Positions 36,969 to 47,716 of a stretch of 64,000 nt of DNA are shown here, piece by piece. The notes under the pieces are model-generated. The model was not told the origin of the DNA, searched no databases, and saw only the letters and a list, made by a program, of their open reading frames with translations. Where the stretch lies: NCBI RefSeq assembly GCF_002846205.1, contig NZ_PHKV01000001.1, positions 620,001 to 684,000 of the forward strand, in the 5' to 3' direction. A program made the translations under genes and the position numbers. This DNA is from Xanthomonas prunicola. Its GTDB lineage: Bacteria; Pseudomonadota; Gammaproteobacteria; Xanthomonadales; Xanthomonadaceae. Positions within the stretch are counted from its first letter, which is position 1, and the number at the start of each line of letters is the position of its first letter.

Positions 36969-37580
36969 CTACAGCTCGATACCGAGCTGCGCCTTGATAC
37001 CGGCGTTGAACGCGTGCTTGATCAGGCGCATTTCGGTGACGGTGTCGGCGGCCTCGATCAATCCGGGCGGCGCGCCGCGCCCGGTGATCACGACATGCTG
37101 ACCCGCAGGCCGCGCGGCCACGCAGGCAAGCACCTCATCCAGGGCGATATAGTCTTTCACCAGCGCTATATTGAGTTCGTCCAGCAACACGAAGTCGTAG
37201 CGCGCATCGGCAAGCATGCCGCGGGCGACTTGCCAAGCCGCCTGTGCGGCAGCGATGTCGAGCGCACGGTCCTGGGTCTCCCAGGTGAAGCCTTCGCCCA
37301 TCACGTGATAGTCGAGCAGATCGGGAAAACGGCGGAAAAACGCCTCTTCGCCAGTCGAAAACGTGCCCTTGATGAATTGCACCACGCCGCAGTACAGGCC
37401 ATGCCCAAGTGAGCGCGCCAGCATGCCGAAGCCGGACGAACTCTTGCCCTTGCCATTGCCGGTATTGACCAGCAGCACACCGCGGTCGATCACTGCGCGG
37501 GCGATGCGCCGGTCGACCAGTTCCTTCTTGCGCTGCGCACGTTCGCGGTAATGCGCGTCATCGTGTCCGGGGGTGCTCAT
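36969..37580 (-). CDS. cobO: Cob(I)alamin/cob(I)yrinic acid adenosyltransferase (CobA/BtuR type)
   Basis: A 203-residue ATP:corrinoid adenosyltransferase. Start at 37580 (MSTPGHDDAHYRERAQRKK). The P-loop NTGNGKGKSSSGFG is near residues 39-52, with VVQFIKG, FVLLDELNIAL and HVVITGRGAPPGLIEAADTVTEM as expected. It adenosylates imported corrinoids so that CobU/CbiB can act. It overlaps the BtuM-like gene upstream by ATGA. Confidence 0.93.
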   Translation of the reverse strand: MSTPGHDDAHYRERAQRKKELVDRRIARAVIDRGVLLVNTGNGKGKSSSGFGMLARSLGHGLYCGVVQFIKGTFSTGEEAFFRRFPDLLDYHVMGEGFTWETQDRALDIAAAQAAWQVARGMLADARYDFVLLDELNIALVKDYIALDEVLACVAARPAGQHVVITGRGAPPGLIEAADTVTEMRLIKHAFNAGIKAQLGIEL

Positions 37581-38173
37581 GCGCGTACTCCACTGGGTGA
37601 ACGTGTGCCGGCGGCGCGTCGTGCGGCCAGCAGAGCGAAGGCCAGGCCGACGTAGCCGGCCAAGGCGCCAAGCGCGCGCGGGTAGTCCGTCGGCACCCGC
37701 GCAATAAATTCGGCCAGCGTGGCATGCGGGTAACGACCGGACAGAAAATAGAAACCGCCTTTGGAGAGTAGATAAGCGGCGCTGCCGCTGATCAGCAACG
37801 CCAACAGCGGCCCGGCGACCGTACGCCGCGCTTGGCGCTGTACCTGCAGCGCAGACAGCCGTCCACCACACCACAATACGGCGTAGGCCAGCGCCAAGGC
37901 CCAGTACGCCGACGACATGCACCAGTCGCTGCTGCTGCCCGAGGCTAGGCCGATCAGATCCAGCAGCGCTGCGATCCCGAACAGCAGCGGCAACATCCAC
38001 AGCGGGCGCAGCAGCGCACCGGCCAGAAAAAATACTGCCCATGAGGCGCTGGGCACGGCGTCCACGCTCACAAAGTGCTCGCCACGCGTGCAGACCATCA
38101 AGGCTGCAAGTGCGATGCCGCAGGTCCGGGCCGCTTCACCGTGCAACGGCAACGCAGCGACGCGCGATACCAT
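37577..38173 (-). CDS. BtuM-like solitary ECF S-component, candidate corrinoid transporter (copy 1)
   Basis: A 198-residue inner-membrane protein with about six hydrophobic helices. The start MVSRVAALPL at 38173 is the best-supported choice. The sequence VDAVPSASWAVFFLAGALLR is shared with the next gene (LPDASMAVFFLGGLALR), and a cysteine follows at residue 85 in SSDWCMSSAY. In Thiobacillus denitrificans BtuM, a lone S-component of similar size, Cys80 ligates the cobalt and helps remove the upper ligand; both tandem proteins here keep a Cys at the matching place. Being wedged between btuB and cobO supports corrinoid passage across the inner membrane. The family call is inference from size, context and that cysteine. 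Confidence 0.65.
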   Translation of the reverse strand: MVSRVAALPLHGEAARTCGIALAALMVCTRGEHFVSVDAVPSASWAVFFLAGALLRPLWMLPLLFGIAALLDLIGLASGSSSDWCMSSAYWALALAYAVLWCGGRLSALQVQRQARRTVAGPLLALLISGSAAYLLSKGGFYFLSGRYPHATLAEFIARVPTDYPRALGALAGYVGLAFALLAARRAAGTRSPSGVRA

Positions 38174-38175
38174 GA

Positions 38176-38769
38176 TCACGACACTTCCAGAGGCGCGGAG
38201 AACTGCCTTACGGCGCGCGCATTGCGCCAGCGCAGCACGCACCATGCGGCTGCCAGCACCACCGCCACATACAGTGCTGTCGTGCGCACGAACAGCGGCC
38301 CCCATTGCCAGGCGCGCTGCAGATACTGTGCCCAGTGCGGGTCGGTGTAGCGTCCGCCCCACCAGTAGAACGCACCATTGGAGATCAAGAAAGACAGCAC
38401 CGCGGCCAAGGTTCCCAGACCCCAGGCGATGCTCAGCGACGCAACCTCGGGCCGCACACGTGCGTGATACGCGCGCCCGGCATACCAGAGCACGCCATAG
38501 GCCGCCGGTAATGCAGCGTAAGCCGCGGTGATGCAGAAGTCGCTGACGCCGGCCAGGCTGACGGCGGCCCAATCGATCGCCACCGACACCCCCCACAACG
38601 CGACAAAGTAGCCGTGCCGCCGCAGCGCCAAACCTCCCAGGAAGAACACGGCCATGGACGCGTCCGGCAGGTGCAGCCAGTCGCTCGTGTGATGAAAGCG
38701 GGTCGCGGTCATCACCAGCATCGAAGCAATGAACGCCAGGCGTTTGGACGAGCGGGACAACGACGGCAT
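38176..38769 (-). CDS. BtuM-like solitary ECF S-component, candidate corrinoid transporter (copy 2)
   Basis: A 197-residue paralogue of the following gene, two bases upstream of it. Start at 38769 (MPSLSRSSKRLAFIASML). About six membrane helices; the motif HLPDASMAVFFLGGLALR, then Cys79 in GVSDFCITAAYAALPAAYGVLWY. The C-terminal half has SNGAFYWWGGRYTD, parallel to SKGGFYFLSGRYPH in the other copy. Two tandem versions could prefer different corrinoids or form a heteromer. Confidence 0.65.
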   Translation of the reverse strand: MPSLSRSSKRLAFIASMLVMTATRFHHTSDWLHLPDASMAVFFLGGLALRRHGYFVALWGVSVAIDWAAVSLAGVSDFCITAAYAALPAAYGVLWYAGRAYHARVRPEVASLSIAWGLGTLAAVLSFLISNGAFYWWGGRYTDPHWAQYLQRAWQWGPLFVRTTALYVAVVLAAAWCVLRWRNARAVRQFSAPLEVS

Positions 38770-38989
38770 CGATGGTCTCCTTCGGGTTTTCGGTCGCCAA
38801 CCAGACGACGCAACAGGCATCAGGCAAACCACCGGCCCGTGCAAACCGTAGCGATCCTTGCATCTAGCGGCAAGCTTCAACTGCGCGGTCCAACCTGCGC
38901 GCCACCGGTGCCATCGGCACGCTTAGAGGCCTAACGAACCAGAGCGAGCAGTCGCCGGGTAGGTGCGGACGGCGCGCAGGAACCGAAGC

Positions 38990-39062
38990 GTACGCGTGGC
39001 ACATGCCGATTCCTGGCACCGGCCACGTCCGTCTGGTGACTGCGCAGCCGTTTTATTAGCGG
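38990..39062 (-). repeat. Dispersed repeat, copy C (short)
   Basis: Read on the minus strand it starts 3 nt past the btuB stop and matches the proximal half of copies A and B (core GGCCGGTGCC at 39016-39025 on the opposite strand). The rest of the 296-bp btuB/BtuM-like spacer (38770-39065) holds no other recognised element and no second B12 box. Confidence 0.5.
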
Positions 39063-39065
39063 CTC

Positions 39066-40943
39066 TTATTGCGCAGGCTGATAGCGCAAAGTCAGCAGAT
39101 AATTTCGGCCCGGCTGCGCGTACCAGCGTGCAGTTTCGTATTGGCGGTCGAACACATTATTGGCGGCGAGTTGCACCTTCCAGTCCGCGTTCACTGCATA
39201 ACTCACGCGCAAATCCAGCAAGCCGTAGCCGGCCAGGCGTTCGGTATTGGCCAGATCGTCGTAGCGCGCGCCCGACCCGAACAGGCTTGCGCCGACACCG
39301 AACGCACCGATGCTGCGGTCAGCGTCGATGCGCCCGCTCTGGCGCGCACGCCGTGGCAACCAGTTGCCGTGGTTGACGTCGCCATCGGCCTGCGGCGCAA
39401 GCCAGGTCAACGTACTGCGCAGGGTCCAGCCGGCCAGCTCGGTGTCATAGCCGGCTTCCACCCCGCGGATACGCGCCCGATCGATATTGTTCGGCTGCCC
39501 GAACGGATGCGTCGCATCCACCAACGCGGCGTCGTAGGCGATCAAGTCGTCGATGCGGGTCTGGAACGCGCTGAGCGTCCAGGCGCCCCAGTCATAACGA
39601 CCGCGTAAGCCAAGCTCGGCGCTCTTGGAGGTTTCCGGCCCCAGCAGCGGGTTGCCGTAATCCGGGTAGTACAGCTCGTTGAAGGTAGGCGCCTTGAACG
39701 CAGTGCCATAGCTGGCAGTCAGGCGCAGATGCTCGGCGAAATCCCAGCCCCACAGCAGACTGCCGGTGGTCTTGCCGCCGAACTGGCTGTTGTCGTTGCG
39801 GCGCAGGCTGGCCTGCAGCGATTGGGTGCCGAGCGTCTGCTGCCACTGCGCAAATGCGGCACGGTCGATACGGCTGTCGGCGTCGTAGGTGTCGCTGCTG
39901 GCGATGGCGTCGCGCTGCCAATCGAAGCCGACCGTGAGCAGGCCGGGGCCGGTATCGAGGTCGGCCTGCAACGCGCCTTGCTTGCGGCGGGTGTCGTAGG
40001 TCGACAGGTATGCCCCTTCGTAATACGCGTCGCTCAGATCGGCGCTGCTGCCCAGGCTGGCGGTGAGCTTGAGTGCATCGGTCGGTGCGTAACGCACGCG
40101 GCCACCAATGGCCTGCTGCACGCCCTTGCTCAGATTGCCGCCGAATGCCGAGCCGTCGTATTCGTTGCGGCTTTGCGCGCGCAACGCATGCACATCGACA
40201 TCCCATTGCCGATTGAAACGCCAGCCGCCCTGCGCACTCAACGAATCGTTGCGATAGCCGTCGCGGTCCGGGTCGTAGGCGCTTGAGCTGGTATCCAGAT
40301 ACGCATTGATGCCGTCGGTTTCGTCGTGCACGGCATTCACCGAATACCAACCGCCCGCTTCGCTCAGATCGCCTTGGCTGCGCCCGGCCAAGCCTGCGCC
40401 GTAGCGGCGCGCGTTGTCACTGCCGGCCGCCACGCTCAGGGTCGGCACGAAACGGCCTTGCGGACGCCGGGTAAAGATCTGGATCACACCGCCCAGTGCT
40501 TCGGAGCCGTACAGGCTGGAAAACGGGCCGCGCACGATTTCGATACGTTCGATCTGTTCGATCGGCAGATCCTGCAGCGCCGCGCCGCCGGCGGTGGCCG
40601 AGCCGATGCGCACGCCATCGATCAGCACCACCACTTGGTCGGCTTCGGTGCCGCGCAGGAACAGCGAGGTCGCCTTGCCGGGTCCACCGTTGTTGGCCAG
40701 CGACACGCCTGCTTCGCCGCGCAACAGATCCTGCAACGAAGTGGCCTGGCGACGCTCGATCTGCGCGCGATCGATGACCGTGACCGGTGCCAGCGTCTGG
40801 TCCTGGGTCTGGGCAGTGCGCGAGGCAGTGACCACGACTTCGTCGAGATCGATGGCGGCCTCGGCCTGGGCCAGATTGGCCAGGCACAGCGACAGCCCCA
40901 CGACGAGCACGGCGCGATGCGGCAAAATGGAAGAAAGGGACAT
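39066..40943 (-). CDS. btuB: Cobalamin/cobinamide TonB-dependent receptor
   Basis: A 625-residue outer-membrane receptor, close to the 614 of E. coli BtuB. Start at 40943 (MSLSSILPHRAVLVVGLSL), with AGGAGCAGCAGG upstream. Signal peptide to about residue 27, TonB box LDEVVVTA at 33-40, and plug blocks LQDLLRGEAGVSLANNGGPGK, VVVLIDGVRIGSATAGGAAL and IEIVRGPFSSLYGSEALGGVIQIFT, which are typical of BtuB. The end is LTLRYQPAQ. It is the first gene after the cobalamin riboswitch and the head of the operon. Confidence 0.92.
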   Translation of the reverse strand: MSLSSILPHRAVLVVGLSLCLANLAQAEAAIDLDEVVVTASRTAQTQDQTLAPVTVIDRAQIERRQATSLQDLLRGEAGVSLANNGGPGKATSLFLRGTEADQVVVLIDGVRIGSATAGGAALQDLPIEQIERIEIVRGPFSSLYGSEALGGVIQIFTRRPQGRFVPTLSVAAGSDNARRYGAGLAGRSQGDLSEAGGWYSVNAVHDETDGINAYLDTSSSAYDPDRDGYRNDSLSAQGGWRFNRQWDVDVHALRAQSRNEYDGSAFGGNLSKGVQQAIGGRVRYAPTDALKLTASLGSSADLSDAYYEGAYLSTYDTRRKQGALQADLDTGPGLLTVGFDWQRDAIASSDTYDADSRIDRAAFAQWQQTLGTQSLQASLRRNDNSQFGGKTTGSLLWGWDFAEHLRLTASYGTAFKAPTFNELYYPDYGNPLLGPETSKSAELGLRGRYDWGAWTLSAFQTRIDDLIAYDAALVDATHPFGQPNNIDRARIRGVEAGYDTELAGWTLRSTLTWLAPQADGDVNHGNWLPRRARQSGRIDADRSIGAFGVGASLFGSGARYDDLANTERLAGYGLLDLRVSYAVNADWKVQLAANNVFDRQYETARWYAQPGRNYLLTLRYQPAQ

Positions 40944-41069
40944 CACCTGCTGCTCCTGGAACCGCGCCAACCCGCGCGTGGGCAATGGGGCGGCAGGCAG
41001 CAACGGGCCAGGCGTCCGGCGCGCAAGCGCCAGACGCACAAGGCCACGCCCACCGCGTGCCGCGTCAAT

Positions 41070-41270
41070 CCCTCAGGCCGGTCTCCGGGCTCGCGAGTGG
41101 AAGCTGGCGCTTCCGATGCCGCGCCTTCCCATGCCCATGCACAGTGGCGTATTGCGGCATCTGACCTCGCCCACCGTTGCGGGGGCAGCTCCGGAATTGC
41201 AGTTCGCCAAGGCGACCCGCGCACCGGATTCCCGTTTAAACCACCGGCAAGCCGGCAGTCACCTCAGGGG
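41070..41270 (-). ncRNA. Cobalamin (adenosylcobalamin) riboswitch
   Basis: Read on the minus strand the conserved blocks occur in order: TTTAAACGGGAATCCGGTGCG (about 41240-41220), CTGCCCCCGCAACGGTGGGCG (about 41190-41168), the B12 box GCCACTGTGCATGGGCATGGGAAGGCG (41148-41122) and the closing GCCCGGAGACCGGCC (about 41091-41076). It lies 127 nt before the btuB start. Riboswitches of this class turn expression down when cobalamin is bound. Confidence 0.93.
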
Positions 41271-41486
41271 CGCGCATGGTAGCAGGATTGGCTGACACCT
41301 CAGATGTCTCCGGCGAGCGGCAGGGCGCCGCGCGTCGCCACGCGCGGGGTGGTGCATTGCCAGGTCCTGCTCCGCCGGGAAACGGCGCGTAGCACCGGAT
41401 GAGGGTATGGGCCCCGCCCAAGGCACGCTTCATGCCCCTACAGCTCAAGAGACAGGTCACAACGTGCACGGCGATCATTGTCGCAT

Positions 41487-42068
41487 TTATGCGGCAAGCC
41501 CTATTGAGTAAACCGCTTCGTCTGGCAGCAAGTCGGTCGCTGCGGAACGATCGTCGGCACAGACAAGCGCGTGAATGCTGTGCGCCAGCGGCGTAACGTC
41601 GGTGATCCGCTGAATCCACTCGCTCACATACAACGCGACAGCCTCCTTGCTGAGGCCGATCTGGATGGCGCGATGCGGTAGCGGCTGCAGCGACAGATCG
41701 CGCTCCGGATCCCACTGAATCCGCACCGGGGAGCGGTTCTTGCGCTGCTCCCATTCGTCATGACGCGTGCCGGGCTCGGGATGGCTTGGACAGCTGTGCG
41801 CCAGCGCCCACTCGAAACCTTCGCGCGTGATATCGATGGCGAGAATGCGCTTCTGGCCTGCGTCCTTATAGCCCCAGCCGGCGCGGTACATCATCCAAAG
41901 GAACGACGGCTTGATCCACCTCATCCGCTCCATCTTGAAGGGCGGACTGATGAATTTTTGATGCTTCAGAGCGCTATCGGCAATTTCGTCTGAATACGCC
42001 TGGTATACCCGGATAAGCTGTTCATCATAAACGGCACGAATCTGTCGCGTCGGAATAGATGTCTTCAT
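41487..42068 (-). CDS. DUF4291 family protein
   Basis: A 193-residue soluble protein. The family pattern is plain: RQIRAVYDEQLIRVYQAYS at the start, PPFKMERMRWIKPSFLWMMYRAGWG, RILAIDITREGFEWAL, VRIQWDPERDLSLQPLPHRAIQIGLS and a final DVTPLAHSIH. Function unknown; no catalytic motif recognised. It stands alone on the minus strand between the riboswitch and clpB. Spacers on both sides (41271-41486 and 42069-42276) show nothing. Confidence 0.85.
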   Translation of the reverse strand: MKTSIPTRQIRAVYDEQLIRVYQAYSDEIADSALKHQKFISPPFKMERMRWIKPSFLWMMYRAGWGYKDAGQKRILAIDITREGFEWALAHSCPSHPEPGTRHDEWEQRKNRSPVRIQWDPERDLSLQPLPHRAIQIGLSKEAVALYVSEWIQRITDVTPLAHSIHALVCADDRSAATDLLPDEAVYSIGLAA

Positions 42069-42276
42069 GACGTCGTATCTATCTTGAGCGTGTGATGCGA
42101 TTGAGGGATGGCGTACGCGTTACCGAGATTAGAACAAGGCCATTGCCCGCATCGCGCAAAGGATGAGTGACGGGCGAAGACTTGTTCTGCCTTCAGCCAG
42201 GCGCGTGATGTCATCTGCAATGCATACCATCTCAAGCAGATCGCCCCGCGCTGCAGAACGATCTGCCCTCATGCGC

Positions 42277-44862
<2,586 letters not shown>

Positions 44863-44908
44863 GGGAAATCCTCTTAACCGGTGGCCGCCATTAGCGGCGA
44901 TACCGTGC

Positions 44909-44936
44909 AGATGCGGCTGCTGAGCGGCGTTTCAAG
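44909..44936 (-). promoter_or_regulatory. Sigma-32 heat-shock promoter of clpB
   Basis: On the minus strand CTTGAAA (44936-44930), 13 nt, then CCGCATCT (44916-44909). The consensus is CTTGAA-N13-14-CCCCATnT, so there is one mismatch in the -10. Distance to the clpB start is suitable. Confidence 0.8.
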
Positions 44937-45282
44937 GTCTGCCGCTACGGGAAATCGGCAGTTGATAGGCTCCTGCCGCCCCAGGCGAGCTTGGCGAAGG
45001 CATTTCGCGCAGGCGGTCTTCTGTCGCAACTGCGCGGTCCGTGCTGCAGCTTCGTAGGAGTGGCAGCTGCAAGGAGCGCGGCCCAGGCTCCGCGCACGGC
45101 CCCAGACGGTCCGATACGGCTGCGGCACTGCGTGGACCGTCGCCCAGCGTGCCGGAATTCACGCGCAGTGGCCCGCGGGGCATCACCTGACTCCGGCACT
45201 TGCGCCGCCGTTAGCCGACGCGACAGCACCTACCTCTGGATTACACGCTGCGCAGACCCTCGCCAGTGGCGATAATGCGCGC
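44937..45282. other. Spacer, nothing identified
   Basis: GC-rich sequence between clpB and the divergent GIY-YIG gene. A GCTGCAG...CAGCTGC imperfect inverted repeat occurs near 45041-45071. No gene or clear promoter for the plus-strand genes. Confidence 0.4.
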
Positions 45283-45588
45283 ATGGATGCAACCAAGCCC
45301 TGGCACCTCTACCTGTTGCTGTGTCGCAGCGGCAGCTATTACGCCGGAATCACCAACGATCTGGAGCGACGCTTCCAGGCGCATCTGCGTGGCACCGGTG
45401 CGCGTTACACGCGCGCCAATCCGCCCGTTCAGGTGCTCGCCAGTCGCACCTACCCGGACCGCGCCAGCGCATCACGTGCGGAGTGCGCACTCAAGCGCCA
45501 GCCACGTGCGCGCAAGCTTGCCTGGTTGCAGGCGCAGCCCGACGCTGCCGAGTCACACTCTGCTGACGCATCGATCACGCACCTCTAG
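45283..45588 (+). CDS. GIY-YIG domain protein, YhbQ/UPF0213 type
   Basis: A 101-residue single-domain protein of the GIY-YIG nuclease superfamily. The motif appears as [19 protein letters not shown], followed by [18 protein letters not shown] and [13 protein letters not shown], matching small YhbQ/YazA-like proteins. Biological role uncertain (DNA repair or structure-specific cleavage has been suggested for relatives). It lies 30 bp upstream of the GST gene and is probably co-transcribed. Confidence 0.85.
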   Translation: MDATKPWHLYLLLCRSGSYYAGITNDLERRFQAHLRGTGARYTRANPPVQVLASRTYPDRASASRAECALKRQPRARKLAWLQAQPDAAESHSADASITHL

Positions 45589-45618
45589 CCATCGTTTTTC
45601 TACCCTGCAGCGCCCTCG

Positions 45619-46341
45619 ATGACGGAGCCGCGCATGCACTATCAGCTCTATTACTGGACCGGCCTGCAAGGCCGTGGCGAGTTCGTGCGACTTGCCCTGG
45701 AAGATGCCGGCGCGGCCTATACCGATATGGCCCGCACCCACGGCGACGAGGTCATGACTGAGTTTCTGGAAGACGGGCACGCGGGTGCGCGACCGTTCGC
45801 ACCGCCGTTTCTCAAGACCGGCGACGTCGTGGTGGCGCAGGTCGCGGCAATCCTGCACTTCATCGGGCCGCAATTACAGCTCGTGCCCGAATCGGACCCG
45901 CAGCGCCTGCAGGCTCTGCAACTGCAGATGACGATCGCCGATCTTGTCGCCGAGGTGCATGACACGCACCACCCGATTGCGACCGGCCTGTATTACCAAG
46001 ACCAACGAGCCGAAGCGGCCAGGCGTGCACAAGACCTGCGCGACAACCGCCTGCCCAAATTCCTGGGTTATTTCGAGCAGGTATTGCAGCAGGCCGGTGG
46101 CATGCATGTGCTCGGCACGCATTCGTATGTGGATCTGTCGCTGTTTCAGTTGGTCAGCGGGCTGGAGTACATGTTCCCCAAGCGCATGGCGACACTTGCG
46201 CATCACGTGCCCGGCCTGAAGGCGCTGCAGCAGCGCGTGGCAACGCGGCCGCGGGTTGCGGCGTACCTCGCTTCCGATAGACGCGTGGCTTTCAACACGA
46301 ATGGCATCTTCCGCCATTACCCGGAGTTGGATGCGGCATAG
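45619..46341 (+). CDS. Glutathione S-transferase family protein
   Basis: A 240-residue cytosolic GST. The N-terminal thioredoxin-like domain begins YQLYYWTGLQGRGEFVRLALEDAG, with a Tyr as likely catalytic residue, and PFAPPFLKTGDVVVAQVAAILHFI corresponds to the glutathione-binding cis-Pro and Gln/Ser region. The C-terminal helical domain includes GTHSYVDLSLFQLV. It may start at 45634 (MHYQLYY) instead. Substrate unknown. Confidence 0.85.
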   Translation: MTEPRMHYQLYYWTGLQGRGEFVRLALEDAGAAYTDMARTHGDEVMTEFLEDGHAGARPFAPPFLKTGDVVVAQVAAILHFIGPQLQLVPESDPQRLQALQLQMTIADLVAEVHDTHHPIATGLYYQDQRAEAARRAQDLRDNRLPKFLGYFEQVLQQAGGMHVLGTHSYVDLSLFQLVSGLEYMFPKRMATLAHHVPGLKALQQRVATRPRVAAYLASDRRVAFNTNGIFRHYPELDAA

Positions 46342-46475
46342 GCGCAAACGCAGGGCTGTCGCGTAATGGAGTGCGACAGGCTGGCGATACGTAGCGCTAT
46401 GTCGCTCGGTGGTGTGATCGACCACCCAATGGCAGGCGAGTGGACGTAACCAGGTGTGCCCCAGCGCTGCGTGCA

Positions 46476-46527
46476 CATGCGGCCTTGCCTGTGCCAAGAC
46501 CTGCAAGGCCGCATGACATGCGGCCTT
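46476..46527. terminator. Two mutually exclusive hairpins between convergent genes
   Basis: CATGCGGCCTTGC (46476-46488) pairs perfectly with GCAAGGCCGCATG (46503-46515). The latter can instead pair with the adjacent ATGCGGCCTT (46518-46527), three bases away. It lies between the GST stop and the convergent DUF3014 stop, so it probably serves as a bidirectional terminator. Confidence 0.6.
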
Positions 46528-46557
46528 TAGACTCGCATGATGAAGACGCGAGCGACC

Positions 46558-47376
46558 TCAGGGCCCTTGCAGCAGCGCGGTGCGAATCCGCTGCAGTTGT
46601 GCCTTCACTGCAGCAGCTTGCGTTGGCCCCAGCCGCAGCAGCGCCTTCTGCCCCACCGACAACGCCTCCAGCGATGCATCCGTAAAGCGGTATCTGCCAC
46701 GTTCGTCACGTTGTAGCTCGATCGGCTGCTTCGGCTCAGGCGTGCGCAACAGGTGATCGATCACGTCGATGACGCGGTCGTTGAAGTAACGATCCGGCGC
46801 ACCCAGATCCGCATATGCCTGTTGGAATAACGGATAAAAGCGCACATAGCTGCGCGCCATGCTTTGCGCATCCACACTGGTGAATGCAGCCACGTAAGGC
46901 GCGTAGCGCGCCGCATTGGTCTGATCGATCACCTGGCGGTCGCCTGCACTGGAGACCTGCAACTCGCCGGGCACCGGCTGCAGCACCAGGGCACGGCGGC
47001 TGATACTGGGCTGGGTGAGATTATCGATCATCACTACCACGCGTTCGATCAGGTGCTTGCGCAATACGATCGACAAGGCAGCGTCGTCCTTTACCAGCGC
47101 GCGCAGCACTTGCCACGCGGCGTCATCGCTTTGCGCCAATGCAGGAATCGCAGCATCGGCAGCATCGGCCGACGCTGCCGGCACCGGATGCCGTGGTTCG
47201 CTGCTCGCCGGTGCGGGTTGCGGGCTTACCGCCGCGGCTACCGCATTGGCGGTACGCGTGATCGGTGCGGGCAAGGTGGCTTCGGTGCCGGGCGGGCCGC
47301 CAAACAGCCACCAAGCGGCGCCGGCGATCACTGGGACCGCGAGCAACCATGGCCAGAGCGAGGATTTGCTTTGCAT
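46558..47376 (-). CDS. DUF3014 family membrane-anchored protein
   Basis: A 272-residue protein. Start at 47376 (MQSKSSLWPWLLAVPVIAG) with AGGAG 8 nt upstream. A single N-terminal membrane anchor (about 7-26), an Ala/Pro-rich linker to residue 75, then a domain with LVKDDAALSIVLRKHLIERVVVMIDNL, RYAPYVAAFTSVDAQSMARSYVRFYPLFQQAY and YFNDRVIDVIDHLL, as in DUF3014. Likely periplasmic; function unknown. Confidence 0.82.
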   Translation of the reverse strand: MQSKSSLWPWLLAVPVIAGAAWWLFGGPPGTEATLPAPITRTANAVAAAVSPQPAPASSEPRHPVPAASADAADAAIPALAQSDDAAWQVLRALVKDDAALSIVLRKHLIERVVVMIDNLTQPSISRRALVLQPVPGELQVSSAGDRQVIDQTNAARYAPYVAAFTSVDAQSMARSYVRFYPLFQQAYADLGAPDRYFNDRVIDVIDHLLRTPEPKQPIELQRDERGRYRFTDASLEALSVGQKALLRLGPTQAAAVKAQLQRIRTALLQGP

Positions 47377-47716
47377 CGTGGAACTCCTGACATCGACAAC
47401 ATCCAAGGTACGACCGTGGGATGTCGCGGTGGTTCCATCGATTTTCGGTAGCGGCCCGTTTAACTGGGAACGTCGGGGACGCGATGCTCTTCCCGCACCC
47501 GGGACACCGCACCAGCCGGTTCGCTGACTGTTTTGTCGAAAGCCATGCACACCGAACATCCAGCCACGTCCTTGCCCGGCCACCGTCGCGGAACGTGACG
47601 CAACATGGATGCCGCGCAGGAGCACAAACAGACGGCCTTGCAGCGCGTCTGGCGATGGTGGGCTGGCAAGGCCCCTGCAGCAAACCTGCAGCGCCTTGCC
47701 TCTGCAATCGCCCCGC
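47377..47716. other. Spacer, nothing identified
   Basis: The 340-bp gap between two minus-strand genes. GC-rich, with no reading frame of convincing composition and no strong hairpin. Confidence 0.4.

Noticed and set aside
38770-39065. A second cobalamin riboswitch before the BtuM-like genes
   Set aside because: No GCCACTG-type B12 box or the accompanying blocks are present in this spacer; only the dispersed repeat is recognised.
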